Notes under the pieces: generated by a model
Databases searched by the model: none
What the model was told of the DNA's origin: nothing
Seen by the model: the letters and a program-made list of their open reading frames with translations, nothing else
NCBI RefSeq assembly: GCF_000282115.1
Contig: NZ_AKJY01000014.1
Coordinates: 272,919 to 336,918, forward strand
Length of the DNA: 64,000 nt
DNA from: Chryseobacterium populi
GTDB lineage: Bacteria; Bacteroidota; Bacteroidia; Flavobacteriales; Weeksellaceae
Reading direction: 5' to 3'
Made by a program: the position numbers and the translations under genes
Shown: positions 44,880-54,075 of the stretch, piece after piece
How the letters are laid out: each line of letters opens with the position of its first letter
Numbering within the stretch: the stretch's first letter is position 1

Positions 44880-45563
44880 ATGACTGTGAAAATGGTATTA
44901 ATGTATGTCCTGAAAATTATCGGAATCATTATCGGAATTGTTGTTCTTTATGCTGCATTAGGGTATTTTCTGCCTTTTATAGAAGTATCGGCGAAAGACG
45001 ACGGTGAAAAAAAGGTGATCCCGGTTTATATTTATACCAATGGGGTGCATACCGATATTGTAATGCCTGTAAAAAATGATGTACAGGACTGGAGCGCAAA
45101 GATCCCGTTTTCCAATACAAGATCCAGAAGAACAGATTATCAGTATATAGGAGTAGGCTGGGGCGATAAAGGTTTTTATCTGGATACTCCGACCTGGGCA
45201 GACCTTAAATTTTCAACGGCCTTTAAAGCTGCATTCTGGCTCAGTGAATCAGCGATGCACTGTACTTATTATGAATCGATGAAAGAAGGTGCTGATTGCA
45301 AAATGATGATGATCAGCAGGACGCAATATAAAAATCTGGTACAGTTTGTTGAGAATAAATTTGACAAAGACCGGAACGGAAATTTTGTTTTGATTCCTAC
45401 CAATGCTGTGTACAGTGATCATGATGCTTTCTATGATGCGAAAGGAAAGTACAGCTTCCTGTACACCTGTAATACCTGGGCTAATGATGGATTGAAGGCA
45501 GCCGGACAAACAGCGGCATGGTGGACGCCTTCAGATTTTGGAATATTTCAGCATTATAAATAG
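44880..45563 (+). CDS. DUF2459 / TIGR02117-type conserved protein
   Basis: 227 residues. One N-terminal transmembrane helix (about 8-30), then VYIYTNGVHTDIVMPV (the family's His-Thr signature), DYQYIGVGWGDKGFYLDTPTW, and FLYTCNTWANDGLKAAGQ near the end. This family is conserved in many bacteria and its function is unknown; the NxxHTD and CNTW residues suggest a hydrolase-like site. The next gene begins 18 bases later, so the two form a likely operon. Confidence 0.85.
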   Translation: MTVKMVLMYVLKIIGIIIGIVVLYAALGYFLPFIEVSAKDDGEKKVIPVYIYTNGVHTDIVMPVKNDVQDWSAKIPFSNTRSRRTDYQYIGVGWGDKGFYLDTPTWADLKFSTAFKAAFWLSESAMHCTYYESMKEGADCKMMMISRTQYKNLVQFVENKFDKDRNGNFVLIPTNAVYSDHDAFYDAKGKYSFLYTCNTWANDGLKAAGQTAAWWTPSDFGIFQHYK

Positions 45564-45581
45564 ACTCCGGAAAAATAAATA

Positions 45582-46055
45582 ATGATACACAGACTTTTTC
45601 GAGAGCAGCAGCTGAATTGTGATATAGCAACAGCCTGGAAGTTTTTTTCCTCAGCAGATAATCTTTCCGAGATTACTCCGAAAGATATGGGTTTTACTGT
45701 ATTGACAACGTTTGAAGATGATAGCATCTACGAAGGAATGCTTATCAATTACCACATTTCTCCGGTGATGAAGATCAGAATGAACTGGCAAACGGAAATT
45801 ACACAGGTGTCATTTCAAAAAAGCTTTACCGATGTTCAGAAAAAAGGACCTTATAAATTATGGAAACATCATCATGAATTTATTGCCAATGATAAGGGAG
45901 TGCTGATGAAAGATACAGTAGATTATGAGCTGCCTTTCGGATTTCTGGGTGAAATTGCCCGTCAACTTTTTGTGAAAAAGAAACTGACATATATCTTCAG
46001 GTACAGGAATCAAATACTGGAAAAACGTTTTAACGAAAAAAGCGATAAAAATTAA
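45582..46055 (+). CDS. SRPBCC-superfamily ligand-binding protein
   Basis: 157 residues with a START/Bet v1-like pattern: LNCDIATAWKFFSSADNLSEITP at the start, IKMRMNWQTEI-like strands, and VDYELPFGFLGEIARQLF toward the end. These cyclase/dehydrase-type proteins bind hydrophobic ligands in a cavity. Role unknown. Probably transcribed with the DUF2459 gene. Confidence 0.8.
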   Translation: MIHRLFREQQLNCDIATAWKFFSSADNLSEITPKDMGFTVLTTFEDDSIYEGMLINYHISPVMKIRMNWQTEITQVSFQKSFTDVQKKGPYKLWKHHHEFIANDKGVLMKDTVDYELPFGFLGEIARQLFVKKKLTYIFRYRNQILEKRFNEKSDKN

Positions 46056-46077
46056 ATCCCTCAGCAAGAGGGATTTT
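46054..46077. terminator. Hairpin terminator between convergent genes
   Basis: aaatccctc (46054-46062) pairs with gagggattt (46068-46076) around a 5-base loop, with A/T on either side. It should serve both directions. Confidence 0.75.
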
Positions 46078-46081
46078 TATG

Positions 46082-46564
46082 CTAATCAAAGTTTAGTTCC
46101 ATTTTTACATTGCAGCGCTCATAAGGTGATTCGGATACAGGGACATGCTTAAATCCAAGTTTTTCATATAATCTGACAGCCGGAACCAGTTTCGAATTTG
46201 TTTCGAGGAAAACCTGATCTGCATTTTCTTCCTTTGCAATATCTATCAGGGCTTTTCCGATTAAATACCCGATTTGTTTTCCCTGTGCTTTCGGGCTTAC
46301 TGCCATTTTTGCAAGCTCATACACTGTGGAAGATTCTTTAGACTGTATGAGGGCACATGTACCTACTGCCTCACCATTGAGCAGGGCAAATACGATATGT
46401 CCGCCTTTATTGATAATATATTCTTCCGGGTTATTCAGTACCTCATAGTCTTTCTCCTCCATTTTAAAATAAGCCGTAATCCATTCTTCATTTAATTCCT
46501 TAAAGGCTTTCTGATACTCTGGGTGATAAGTCACTATTTTTACTTCGTCGGCTCTTTCTATCAT
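46082..46564 (-). CDS. GNAT-family N-acetyltransferase
   Basis: 160 residues with the GNAT fold: AVGTCALIQSK, the acetyl-CoA loop VSPKAQGKQIGYLIGKAL (Q-x-x-G-x-G/A form) and NADQVFLETNSKLVPAVRLYEKLGFKHV. It transfers an acetyl group to an unknown amine. It lies 23 bases downstream of the MocR regulator gene on the same strand. Confidence 0.88.
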   Translation of the reverse strand: MIERADEVKIVTYHPEYQKAFKELNEEWITAYFKMEEKDYEVLNNPEEYIINKGGHIVFALLNGEAVGTCALIQSKESSTVYELAKMAVSPKAQGKQIGYLIGKALIDIAKEENADQVFLETNSKLVPAVRLYEKLGFKHVPVSESPYERCNVKMELNFD

Positions 46565-46587
46565 TTTTTATAAATTTTATTCGTTGT

Positions 46588-48006
46588 TTATATATTGTTT
46601 TTAATCATTTTTCCTAATCGTTCCAGGTCATTTTCCACACGGTCTGTCCATTCCAGTCCATAATTTAACCGCATACAGTTTCCATACTGATTATACTGGG
46701 AAAACATTCTTCCCGGCGCAAAACTTATTTTTTTACTGAAAGCTTCATCATATAAATTTTCAGTACAGATTCTCTTATCCAGTTCCAGCCATAGCATAAA
46801 TCCGCCTTTAGGCTCGGAGATTTTGGTATTGTCCGGAAAATAGGTTGTTACCGCTTTTTGAATCTGGAGATAATTAGAGTATAATTTCTTCCTGAACATT
46901 CTTAAATGATGATCATAACGCCCATGTTCCAGAAAATCTGCAATAACATCTGAATAGAATGAGGGGCTGCATACCGTCTGAAGAAGTTTCTGACGGATAA
47001 TTTTATCTTTGAATTTTCCAGGCGCTACCCAACCTACACGATATCCCGGAGCCAATGCTTTGGAAACTGATCCTACCCACATAACAAGATCTGCTTCATC
47101 ATAGAATTTACAAGGTTTAGGTCTTTCCGTTCCAAAATAAAGATTACCATAAATATCATCTTCTATCAGGGGAACATTGTAATCAGTAATTAACTGTACC
47201 AATTCCTTTTTCTTATCATCGGGCATCTGAAACCCTAAAGGATTGTTGAAATTCGTTACAAAACAACAGGCTGAAATTTTAGGTAATTGTTCCTTTAATG
47301 CATCCAGGTCTAAACCATAAATAGGATGAGTCGGGATTTCCACTGCCTTTAATCCGAGCAACTGAATCGCCTGAAGAATTCCAAAATAAACCGGGCTTTC
47401 CACCGCTACGGAATCTCCGGGTTTTGTGACCGCCATCAGACAATTATAAATTGCATTCATCGCACCGGATGTAATGACCAGGTCATCTTCAGTGATCTTT
47501 CCTTCGAGAACCAGTGACCATTGGGCTATTTCACGGCGTAAATATTCATTTCCCTGCACGGGTTCGTAATTCGTTCCACTGTCATTTTTACTTTTTACCA
47601 CATTAAGCATACTTTTTTTCAGCTTTGCTAAAGGCAGGAAACTCTTCCCAGGAATCCCCAATGCGAATTGGGTAACATCCGTATTGGAAATAGTCCCGAA
47701 GACTTTGTCAATCAGATCTTCGGGTGTCTTTTTTATTTCAGATCCTTTAAGATTTACCACTGAAGGTAATGCCAGTTTCCGTTGTGAAGTCTGGCTGACA
47801 AAATATCCGAATTTCGGGCGGGATTCCACCAAAGAACGGCTCTCCAGTTCCATATAGGCCTGTTTGATCGTATTCAGGCTTACATTATGTAATTTCTGGG
47901 CACTTCGGAGGGATGGCAACCGGTCACCGAACTGTAGCGTTTCGCTCTGTATTTGTTCGGTGATTGCTTTTGCGATTTTAAGATATAAGACCTCTTTTTT
48001 GGGCAT
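46588..48006 (-). CDS. MocR/PdxR-type regulator (GntR HTH plus aminotransferase domain)
   Basis: 472 residues. The N-terminal GntR-type winged helix (about 8-75) has FGDRLPSLRSAQKLHNVSLNTIKQAYMEL. The larger C-terminal part is a fold type I PLP aminotransferase-like domain with the Lys-bearing VSKALAPGYRVGWV and the family's GAMNAIYNCLM and EDDIYGNLYF. Such proteins usually use PLP to sense a metabolite and control genes for vitamin B6, GABA or amino acid use. It has a matching direct-repeat operator upstream of the first gene of the unit. Confidence 0.9.
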   Translation of the reverse strand: MPKKEVLYLKIAKAITEQIQSETLQFGDRLPSLRSAQKLHNVSLNTIKQAYMELESRSLVESRPKFGYFVSQTSQRKLALPSVVNLKGSEIKKTPEDLIDKVFGTISNTDVTQFALGIPGKSFLPLAKLKKSMLNVVKSKNDSGTNYEPVQGNEYLRREIAQWSLVLEGKITEDDLVITSGAMNAIYNCLMAVTKPGDSVAVESPVYFGILQAIQLLGLKAVEIPTHPIYGLDLDALKEQLPKISACCFVTNFNNPLGFQMPDDKKKELVQLITDYNVPLIEDDIYGNLYFGTERPKPCKFYDEADLVMWVGSVSKALAPGYRVGWVAPGKFKDKIIRQKLLQTVCSPSFYSDVIADFLEHGRYDHHLRMFRKKLYSNYLQIQKAVTTYFPDNTKISEPKGGFMLWLELDKRICTENLYDEAFSKKISFAPGRMFSQYNQYGNCMRLNYGLEWTDRVENDLERLGKMIKNNI

Positions 48007-48060
48007 AGAAGATTTTTAAATAAATCGTTGAAGTTATTAATCAGATACGAATAATTTACA

Positions 48061-48423
48061 TCAAATACTTAACCAATTGATCATTCTGTCGATGCTGCTT
48101 TTCAGCTGCTCAGGTTTTCTGTAATTTCCAGAATCATTTCTTTTAAAAAATTTCCGGGCATGTAAGGTAAATGCCTCTTTTTCTTCAGGTTTTAAATCCG
48201 GCTTGTGATATACTTTAAAATCTGTTGTCCCGGTTTCGTTGATGACCAGGCTTGCAAAGCCTGAAATATTTTCCTTTTTTTTAACCAAAAGAAAGGGAAT
48301 GCCAAAAATTTCATTCACCCTTTTCAAATTTGATGCCTGAAGAAAAATATCTTTTAATGCTGTGATATCTGCAATATAAACTTCAGAGAACTGAAGCTGC
48401 TGATGTTGAAGAGTGGTTTCCAT
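48061..48423 (-). CDS. Hypothetical protein in the MocR unit
   Basis: 120 residues, no signal or membrane helix. It begins METTLQHQQLQFSEVY and includes LKRVNEIFGIPFLLV and a basic FFKRNDSGNYR region. No family recognised. Its start is next to the direct-repeat operator and -7 box and the MocR gene lies 54 bases downstream on the same strand, so it is the first gene of the likely MocR-GNAT operon. Confidence 0.7.
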   Translation of the reverse strand: METTLQHQQLQFSEVYIADITALKDIFLQASNLKRVNEIFGIPFLLVKKKENISGFASLVINETGTTDFKVYHKPDLKPEEKEAFTLHARKFFKRNDSGNYRKPEQLKSSIDRMINWLSI

Positions 48424-48444
48424 ACTGCTTTGCTTTTATATAGT

Positions 48445-48453
48445 GCAAAGTTA
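48445..48453 (-). promoter_or_regulatory. -7 box of the hypothetical-MocR-GNAT unit
   Basis: On the minus strand TAACTTTGC is a complete TAnnTTTGC, 21 bases before the ATG at 48423. Confidence 0.65.
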
Positions 48454-48469
48454 CAGAGTTCTTAAGTTT

Positions 48470-48510
48470 GGGTACAGATACAGAAGTGTGTATTATTATG
48501 GGTACAGATA
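48470..48510 (-). promoter_or_regulatory. Direct-repeat operator candidate for the MocR regulator
   Basis: Two exact 11-base copies (gggtacagata on the plus strand, tatctgtaccc on the minus) at 48470-48480 and 48500-48510, with 30 bases between their starts, about three helical turns. They lie across and just upstream of the -33 region of the promoter at 48445-48453. Paired direct repeats are the known binding mode of MocR proteins such as GabR and PdxR. Confidence 0.6.
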
Positions 48511-48579
48511 ATAACATTAATTAATTTAATCAGATATTATCATTTCAAGTTTTTCAAATAGGGTTGGTTATAAAATAAA

Positions 48580-48600
48580 AAAAGCTCCTTTCGGAGCTTA
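48580..48600 (-). terminator. Terminator of the small cold-shock gene
   Basis: On the minus strand aagctcc (48593-48599) pairs with ggagctt (48582-48588) around a 4-base loop, followed by a T-run. Confidence 0.8.
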
Positions 48601-48626
48601 ATCGATATTAATATAATGAAATATTA

Positions 48627-48821
48627 TTATGCCAGCTGTACATTTACAGCGTTTAATCCTTTCTCTCCTTTTTGTACATCAAAAACTACTTTATCATTTT
48701 CACGGACTGTTTTTGTATTCAATCCTGAAGAATGTACAAATATATCTTTTCCTCCGTCTGCCGGGGAAATGAATCCGAAACCTTTTGCTTCGTTAAAAAA
48801 TTTAATTGTGCCTTCTTGCAT
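48627..48821 (-). CDS. Cold-shock protein (single CSD)
   Basis: 64 residues, the size of CspA-type RNA chaperones. RNP1 (KGFGFIS) and RNP2 (DIFVHSS) single-strand-binding motifs are intact. It starts MQEGTIKFFNEAKGFGFI. It binds single-stranded RNA to remove secondary structure. The second CSD gene lies 23 bases upstream on the same strand, so the two are probably co-transcribed from the long leader described at 49274-49660. Confidence 0.95.
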   Translation of the reverse strand: MQEGTIKFFNEAKGFGFISPADGGKDIFVHSSGLNTKTVRENDKVVFDVQKGEKGLNAVNVQLA

Positions 48822-48844
48822 TATATTTATTTAAAAAATTGTTG

Positions 48845-49273
48845 TTATTTTACTAATTGGATATTGATTGCGGAAAATCCTTTTACCGATTTTTCCTTTT
48901 CGAAAGAAACTTTGTTTCCTTTTTTTACAGGTTCCGCACAATTGTTATTATGGAAAAATACATTTTCCTTGGAGTTGTTTTCAGTGATAAAGCCATAGCC
49001 TTTTTCACTTAAAAATGTAACGATTCCTGTTTTGCGTACATCTTCTTCAATGATTGGCGCAGCACCCAATTGGATGTCTTCCAGGTTAATTTCCTGTCTT
49101 TCTTCAGGAGGAGTAGAGGTAAGTCGTCCGAACTCATCTACATAAGTGAACATGTCTTCCAACTTTTTCCCTTTGTTATTGTTGGTTTTACGTTCTTCGC
49201 GTTTTAACGCTTTTTCTTTTTGTTTTTGAATTTTTTTCTTGAAATTTTCTTTTTTAGAGAAAGAATCTGCCAT
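48845..49273 (-). CDS. Cold-shock-domain protein with basic N-terminal extension
   Basis: 142 residues. The first 40 are strongly basic (KKENFKKKIQKQKEKALKRE), probably RNA-contacting or disordered, followed by an acidic linker. The C-terminal 65 residues are a CSD with GYGFIT and ENVFFHNNN in place of the RNP1 and RNP2 motifs. Likely an RNA chaperone or ribosome/mRNA-associated protein. It starts a two-gene unit. Confidence 0.9.
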   Translation of the reverse strand: MADSFSKKENFKKKIQKQKEKALKREERKTNNNKGKKLEDMFTYVDEFGRLTSTPPEERQEINLEDIQLGAAPIIEEDVRKTGIVTFLSEKGYGFITENNSKENVFFHNNNCAEPVKKGNKVSFEKEKSVKGFSAINIQLVK

Positions 49274-49660
49274 AAATTATTTTTAGTATTTAGTTATTTT
49301 GTATGTAATGCTTTGTTTGTTTTTCAAACGCAGCCTGGGAATAAGATCATAAATGTGATTTTCAAATACATTTAGTCACTGTTTCACTGATATCTTTAAT
49401 GCATTCGATGCATTGAAGCCGAAGAATTAAGGTCTTCAATCTTAATATTTCCATCGGAATCCCGAAATTCGGAACGTCCGCTTCTTTGTAATCTTTCTTT
49501 TGAATTCTTTGATTATGTTTAAAGAAAGGAAACTTAAGTCTGTTACTTCTTTTCTTACATGATTTCTGAATTCCGAAAAAACTTAACTGATTAATGTTTT
49601 CCTTTTGAAAAAGAATTGGAGTGAATTTTTGCTAATTTTTTAACTCCATCTGATGTAAAC
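49274..49660 (-). promoter_or_regulatory. Long 5' leader of the cold-shock genes
   Basis: The nearest good -7 box (49667-49674) predicts a leader of almost 390 bases before the ATG at 49273, with no open frame. Long structured leaders are known to work as thermosensors in cspA mRNA of other bacteria. The stretch has GC-containing palindromic patches, for example around 49452-49482. Confidence 0.45.
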
Positions 49661-49666
49661 TCTTTA

Positions 49667-49674
49667 CAAAGGTA
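49667..49674 (-). promoter_or_regulatory. -7 box of the cold-shock unit
   Basis: On the minus strand the sequence is TACCTTTG, matching TAnnTTTG. It is the closest strong box upstream of the cold-shock genes. No clear -33 TTG was found. Confidence 0.5.
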
Positions 49675-50017
49675 CGATTAATTAATTGATTTATAACTAT
49701 TTTCCTGAAATACTTTCTACACAAAGTGCTTTCAGCTTATTTAGGCGTTAAAAATTATCAAATATGATTTACTGTTTGTTTACTTTAAGAATATAAAAAA
49801 TTGATATAATCAGTATTGTATGATTGCTGTTAATTAAATCTGGATTTCTAATGTTGGGGTGAAATTAAGCAAGAATAAATGGACATTCTTAAATTAATGA
49901 GTAAATATCTAAGCTAGATGTCCAACTAATTTTTGATAAAATTACCTTTTTAGCATGATTTTATATCCTGGAATACAAAAATGGTAAATGAAAAATCATT
50001 TTTTTTAAGCATTTTGC

Positions 50018-50050
50018 TATTAAAAAGTGTAAAAAACACACTTTTTAATA
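50018..50050. repeat. 13-bp perfect inverted repeat upstream of the xylose-glucuronate locus
   Basis: Arms 50018-50030 and 50038-50050 pair perfectly around the 7-base loop AAAAAAC. No T-run fits a terminator in the plus direction. It is followed by a poly-A tract. Confidence 0.6.
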
Positions 50051-50077
50051 AAAAAAAAAATAACTTTTTTAAGATTT

Positions 50078-50220
50078 GTTATCATAAAATTTTGCCTTAA
50101 AATTTAATTGATTTTCCTGATGTTTTTTTTGTTCAATTATCTGTTAATTCACATTTTATAAGATCAGTAATCGTTATTTTTATGATAACCTTATCATGTT
50201 TTTTATACAATTGTTATCAT
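50078..50220 (+). promoter_or_regulatory. Candidate operators of the Nudix-family repressor
   Basis: ATGATAA-CC-TTATCAT at 50182-50197 is an exact inverted repeat. The half-site GTTATCAT occurs again at 50078-50085 and 50213-50220. All lie in the region upstream of the Nudix regulator's promoter and of the whole locus, as expected for autoregulation and local control. Confidence 0.5.
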
Positions 50221-50293
50221 GAAAAATCGATATGTAAATTATTGATATATAGGTGTTAGCGTAAAAATTATTTTTTTTATTCAATTGAATTTT

Positions 50294-50301
50294 TATATTT
50301 G
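50294..50301 (+). promoter_or_regulatory. -7 box of the Nudix-regulator/xylose-glucuronate locus
   Basis: TATATTTG matches TAnnTTTG, 27 bases before the ATG at 50329. The in-frame TTG at 50299 is inside this box and is not the start. Confidence 0.65.
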
Positions 50302-50328
50302 TCATGTTACATAAATGTTAACACTTGC

Positions 50329-51045
50329 ATGAGCCCTGATTTTATACATACATATGTTTCTGTTGATTGTGTTGTTTTTGGATTTGACCATGAAAACAGA
50401 TTGAATATTTTATTAGTAGAAAGGAATCTTGATTCGGAAAGACAGATAAAGCTTCCGGGAAGCCTTATTTTTAGTAATGAAGATGTAGATGATGCTGCAG
50501 AAAGAGTACTTCATGAGCTGACAGGAATAAAAAAAATGGTTCTGAAACAGTTCAAATGCTTTGCAGATCCAATGAGGGCAAGCAGCCAGGAAGACATCAA
50601 TTGGATGGGAACAGAGTATAAGCATCATATTGACAGAATCATTACGGTGGCTTATCTTTCCCTTTGTAAGATCGATCATAAGATCAACAGTACAAAATAT
50701 GCTACAGTAGATTGGTGTCCGGTGGATAAGCTTCCATCACTGCCTTTTGATCATAATAAAATTATAAATGAATCTTTAATTGAGATCAGAAAATGGATTG
50801 AATCCGATTTCTCTATTATTTTCGAATTGCTCCCGAAAAGATTTACCATCAGGCAATTACATAAATTATATAGTGCTCTGAGCGAAAAATATATAGATAT
50901 TAAAAATTTCCATAAAAAAATTTCATCATTCAGCTATATTATTCCTCTGGAAGAAATAGAAAAGAATGTATCACACCGCGCAGCAAGGTATTACAAATTC
51001 GATGCTAAAATCTACAAGAAAAATAATACTAAACTAATAAAATAA
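50329..51045 (+). CDS. Nudix-family transcriptional regulator (NrtR/AraR-like)
   Basis: 238 residues from the ATG at 50329. The N-terminal Nudix fold (to about 140) has a degenerate Nudix box, with GSLIFSNEDVDDAAERVLHELTG: the order of the catalytic Arg and Glu is lost, so hydrolysis is unlikely. The C-terminal winged helix begins near FELLPKRFTIRQLHKLY. Regulators of this build include NrtR for NAD metabolism and AraR for arabinose in Bacteroides; here the neighbours are xylose and glucuronate genes, so a sugar-responsive repressor of this locus is the best guess. xylB follows after 17 bases. Confidence 0.85.
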   Translation: MSPDFIHTYVSVDCVVFGFDHENRLNILLVERNLDSERQIKLPGSLIFSNEDVDDAAERVLHELTGIKKMVLKQFKCFADPMRASSQEDINWMGTEYKHHIDRIITVAYLSLCKIDHKINSTKYATVDWCPVDKLPSLPFDHNKIINESLIEIRKWIESDFSIIFELLPKRFTIRQLHKLYSALSEKYIDIKNFHKKISSFSYIIPLEEIEKNVSHRAARYYKFDAKIYKKNNTKLIK

Positions 51046-51062
51046 TACCACCTTTTGAAATT

Positions 51063-52547
51063 ATGTACTTACTAGGCTATGATATTGGCAGTTCTTCTGT
51101 GAAAGTATGTCTCATAGAGGCATCCAGCGGAAAAATGATCGCATCAGAATTTTCTCCTAAAAAAGAGATGAAAATTATTGCGACAAATCCGGGTTGGGCA
51201 GAACAAAATCCAGGTGATTGGTGGATCAACCTGAAACTTGCGCACGAAGCTGTAATGCACGAAGCGGGAATCCATCCCGAAGATATCAAAGGAATCGGTA
51301 TTACCTGGCAGATGCACGGTTTGATTTTAGTAGATAAAGACCAAAACTTATTAAGACCTTCCATTATCTGGTGTGACAGCCGTGCTGTGCCTTATGGTGA
51401 AAAGGCTTTCAGAGAAATCGGAAAAGAGAAATGCTTGTCACATCTTTTGAATTCTCCAGGAAATTTTACGGCTTCAAAATTAGCCTGGGTCAAAGAAAAC
51501 GAACCCGAAATTTTTGAAAAAATAGATAAAATAATGCTTCCGGGAGATTATATTGCCATGAAACTTTCGGGGCAGATTGGAATGACAATCGAAGGCTTAT
51601 CAGAAGGAATTTTCTGGGATTTTAAAAACAACTGCATTTCTGAAGATATTATCAATTATTATGGAATTCCAAAAAGCTTTTTCCCTGAAATTATCCCTAC
51701 TTTCGGTATTCAGGCAACGGTTTCTGCTGCAGCCGCCGGGGAATTAGGCTTAAAAGAAGGGACTCCGATTTCCTACAGGGCAGGAGATCAGCCCAATAAT
51801 GCATTGTCATTAAATGTTTTCAATCCTGGTGAAATTGCTTCTACAGCAGGAACTTCAGGCGTTGTTTATGGGGTTTTGGATCAGCTTGAATATGATAAAT
51901 TATCAAGAGTAAATACTTTTGCACACGTTAATCATACTCCGGAGCAGATAAGATTAGGAGTATTGCTTTGCATTAACGGAACAGGAATTTTAAATTCTTG
52001 GTTAAAACACAATTTCGCAACCTCATTGTCTTCTTACGGAGATATGAACGACCTGGCTTCACTTTCGCCGATAGGCTCCAAAGGATTAAGTGTGATTCCA
52101 TTCGGAAACGGAGCCGAAAGAGTCCTGGAAAATAAAGATACAAACTGTTCGATCCACGGAATTAATTTTAACATCCACTCAAAAGGAGACATCCTGCGTG
52201 CGGCACAGGAAGGAATTGTCTTTTCTTACGAATATGGTATGAATATCATGCGAAACATCGGGATAGATATCCAGGTGATTCGGGCAGGAAATGCCAATAT
52301 GTTTTTAAGTTCGATTTTCCGCCAGTCACTTGCCAGTGTAGGCAACGCGGTCATTGAGCTTTACGATACAGACGGAGCGATAGGCGCTGCGAGGGCTGCA
52401 GGAATGGGAATCGGGTTTTATGCAGATTCTAAGGAAGCATTTTCATCACTCGAGAAAATAGCCGTGATAGAGCCTGAACATGAAAAACAAGAACAATATT
52501 TAGAAGCCTATTCAAGATGGAAAAATCATCTTAAAGAAATAATATAA
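51063..52547 (+). CDS. xylB: Xylulokinase
   Basis: 494 residues of the FGGY kinase family. [15 protein letters not shown] is the N-terminal phosphate-binding motif, [25 protein letters not shown] marks the substrate region, and [15 protein letters not shown] and GTSGVVYG the ATP lobe. It phosphorylates D-xylulose made by XylA. Second gene of the locus, directly behind the regulator. Confidence 0.93.
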   Translation: MYLLGYDIGSSSVKVCLIEASSGKMIASEFSPKKEMKIIATNPGWAEQNPGDWWINLKLAHEAVMHEAGIHPEDIKGIGITWQMHGLILVDKDQNLLRPSIIWCDSRAVPYGEKAFREIGKEKCLSHLLNSPGNFTASKLAWVKENEPEIFEKIDKIMLPGDYIAMKLSGQIGMTIEGLSEGIFWDFKNNCISEDIINYYGIPKSFFPEIIPTFGIQATVSAAAAGELGLKEGTPISYRAGDQPNNALSLNVFNPGEIASTAGTSGVVYGVLDQLEYDKLSRVNTFAHVNHTPEQIRLGVLLCINGTGILNSWLKHNFATSLSSYGDMNDLASLSPIGSKGLSVIPFGNGAERVLENKDTNCSIHGINFNIHSKGDILRAAQEGIVFSYEYGMNIMRNIGIDIQVIRAGNANMFLSSIFRQSLASVGNAVIELYDTDGAIGAARAAGMGIGFYADSKEAFSSLEKIAVIEPEHEKQEQYLEAYSRWKNHLKEII

Positions 52548-52654
52548 ATCAACAACGGCGGAAATTTTCCACAATACTTACCGGCTATTCAAAGTCAGTG
52601 AGCGGAGATTTCTACAATAAATTTTACAATAAATTAAATATAAATCAGATAAAT

Positions 52655-53983
52655 ATGAGCACTTTAATGGGTACAAAAGAGTTTTTTACAGGTATCGGCA
52701 AAATTCAGTTTGAAGGAAAAGAAAGCAGAAATCCTTTAGCTTTCAGATATTATGATGCTGAAAGAATAGTGATGGGAAAAGCAATGAAAGACTGGACGAA
52801 ATTTGCAATGGCCTGGTGGCATACTTTGTGTGCCAACGGAAGCGATCCATTTGGCGGACCTACCATTCATCACCCTTGGGATATCGGAAATGATGCAGTT
52901 ACAAGAGCAATGCACAAAATGGATGCCGGTTTTGAATTTATGTCTAAAATGGGCTTCAATTATTACTGTTTCCACGATATTGATTTAGTAGATCCTGCAG
53001 ATAACTGGAAAGATTATGAAAAAAATCTTCAGACTGTTGTAGAATATGCAAAACAAAAACAACAGGAAACCGGAATCAAGCTTTTATGGGGAACGGCAAA
53101 TGTTTTTACTCATCAAAGATACATGAACGGAGCTTCGACCAATCCAAATTTTGATGTTGTGGCCTGCGCAGGAACACAGGTTAAAAATTCTATTGACGCA
53201 ACGATTGCTCTTGGTGGTGAAAATTACGTTTTCTGGGGTGGAAGAGAAGGATACATGAGCCTTTTGAACACAGATATGAAACGTGAAAAAGATCATTTGG
53301 CACGTTTTCTTTCAATGTCCAGAGATTATGCGCGTAAACAAGGTTTTAAAGGAACTTTCCTGATTGAGCCAAAACCAATGGAGCCTACGAAACACCAGTA
53401 CGACTACGATTCTGAAACAGTAATCGGGTTTCTGAGACATTACGGTTTAGATAAAGATTTTAAATTAAATATTGAAGTGAATCATGCAACATTGGCAGGT
53501 CATACTTTTGAGCACGAACTTCAAGTGGCGGTAGATGCAGGGCTTTTGGGAAGTATTGATGCAAACAGAGGAGATTATCAAAACGGGTGGGATACCGATC
53601 AGTTTCCGGTAGATTATTATGATATGGTTCAGGCTTGGCTGGTTCTTCTTCCGGCGGGCGGGCTAGGAAACGGAGGTGTTAACTTCGATGCTAAAATCAG
53701 AAGAAACTCTATTGATGCTGAAGATTTATTTATCTCTCATATTTCAGGAATGGATGTTTTTGCAAAAGGATTGCTGGCAGCTGCGGATATCCTTGAAAAT
53801 TCAGATTATAAAAAATTAAGAACAAACCGTTATGCCTCTTTCGATAGCGGAAACGGGAAAGCTTACGAGGACGGAGCCCTTACTTTGGAAGATCTTCAAA
53901 GAATTGCTCACGAAATAGGAGAGCCTCAACCTAAAAGTGGCAAACAGGAATTGTTTGAAGCCATCGTAAATATGTATATCTAA
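52655..53983 (+). CDS. xylA: Xylose isomerase
   Basis: 442 residues from the ATG at 52655 ([21 protein letters not shown]), the family N-terminus; a further 19 codons upstream are rejected. The metal-binding TIM barrel is visible in [54 protein letters not shown] and GSIDANRGD. It converts D-xylose to D-xylulose in the cytoplasm. It matches the class II enzyme in length. Confidence 0.97.
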   Translation: MSTLMGTKEFFTGIGKIQFEGKESRNPLAFRYYDAERIVMGKAMKDWTKFAMAWWHTLCANGSDPFGGPTIHHPWDIGNDAVTRAMHKMDAGFEFMSKMGFNYYCFHDIDLVDPADNWKDYEKNLQTVVEYAKQKQQETGIKLLWGTANVFTHQRYMNGASTNPNFDVVACAGTQVKNSIDATIALGGENYVFWGGREGYMSLLNTDMKREKDHLARFLSMSRDYARKQGFKGTFLIEPKPMEPTKHQYDYDSETVIGFLRHYGLDKDFKLNIEVNHATLAGHTFEHELQVAVDAGLLGSIDANRGDYQNGWDTDQFPVDYYDMVQAWLVLLPAGGLGNGGVNFDAKIRRNSIDAEDLFISHISGMDVFAKGLLAAADILENSDYKKLRTNRYASFDSGNGKAYEDGALTLEDLQRIAHEIGEPQPKSGKQELFEAIVNMYI

Positions 53984-54075
53984 AAAAATAAAAAGGCTGC
54001 TAAACACTAAGGATTTTCACAAATTATAATTATTAATGGCCTTTTATTCAAACCTAATATTAAAAAATAATAATT

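Noticed and set aside
53990..54075. Possible promoter or terminator between xylA and susC
   Set aside because: The AAAAGGC/GCCTTTT match has a loop of about 40 bases and there is no TAnnTTTG box; read-through from xylA is more likely.
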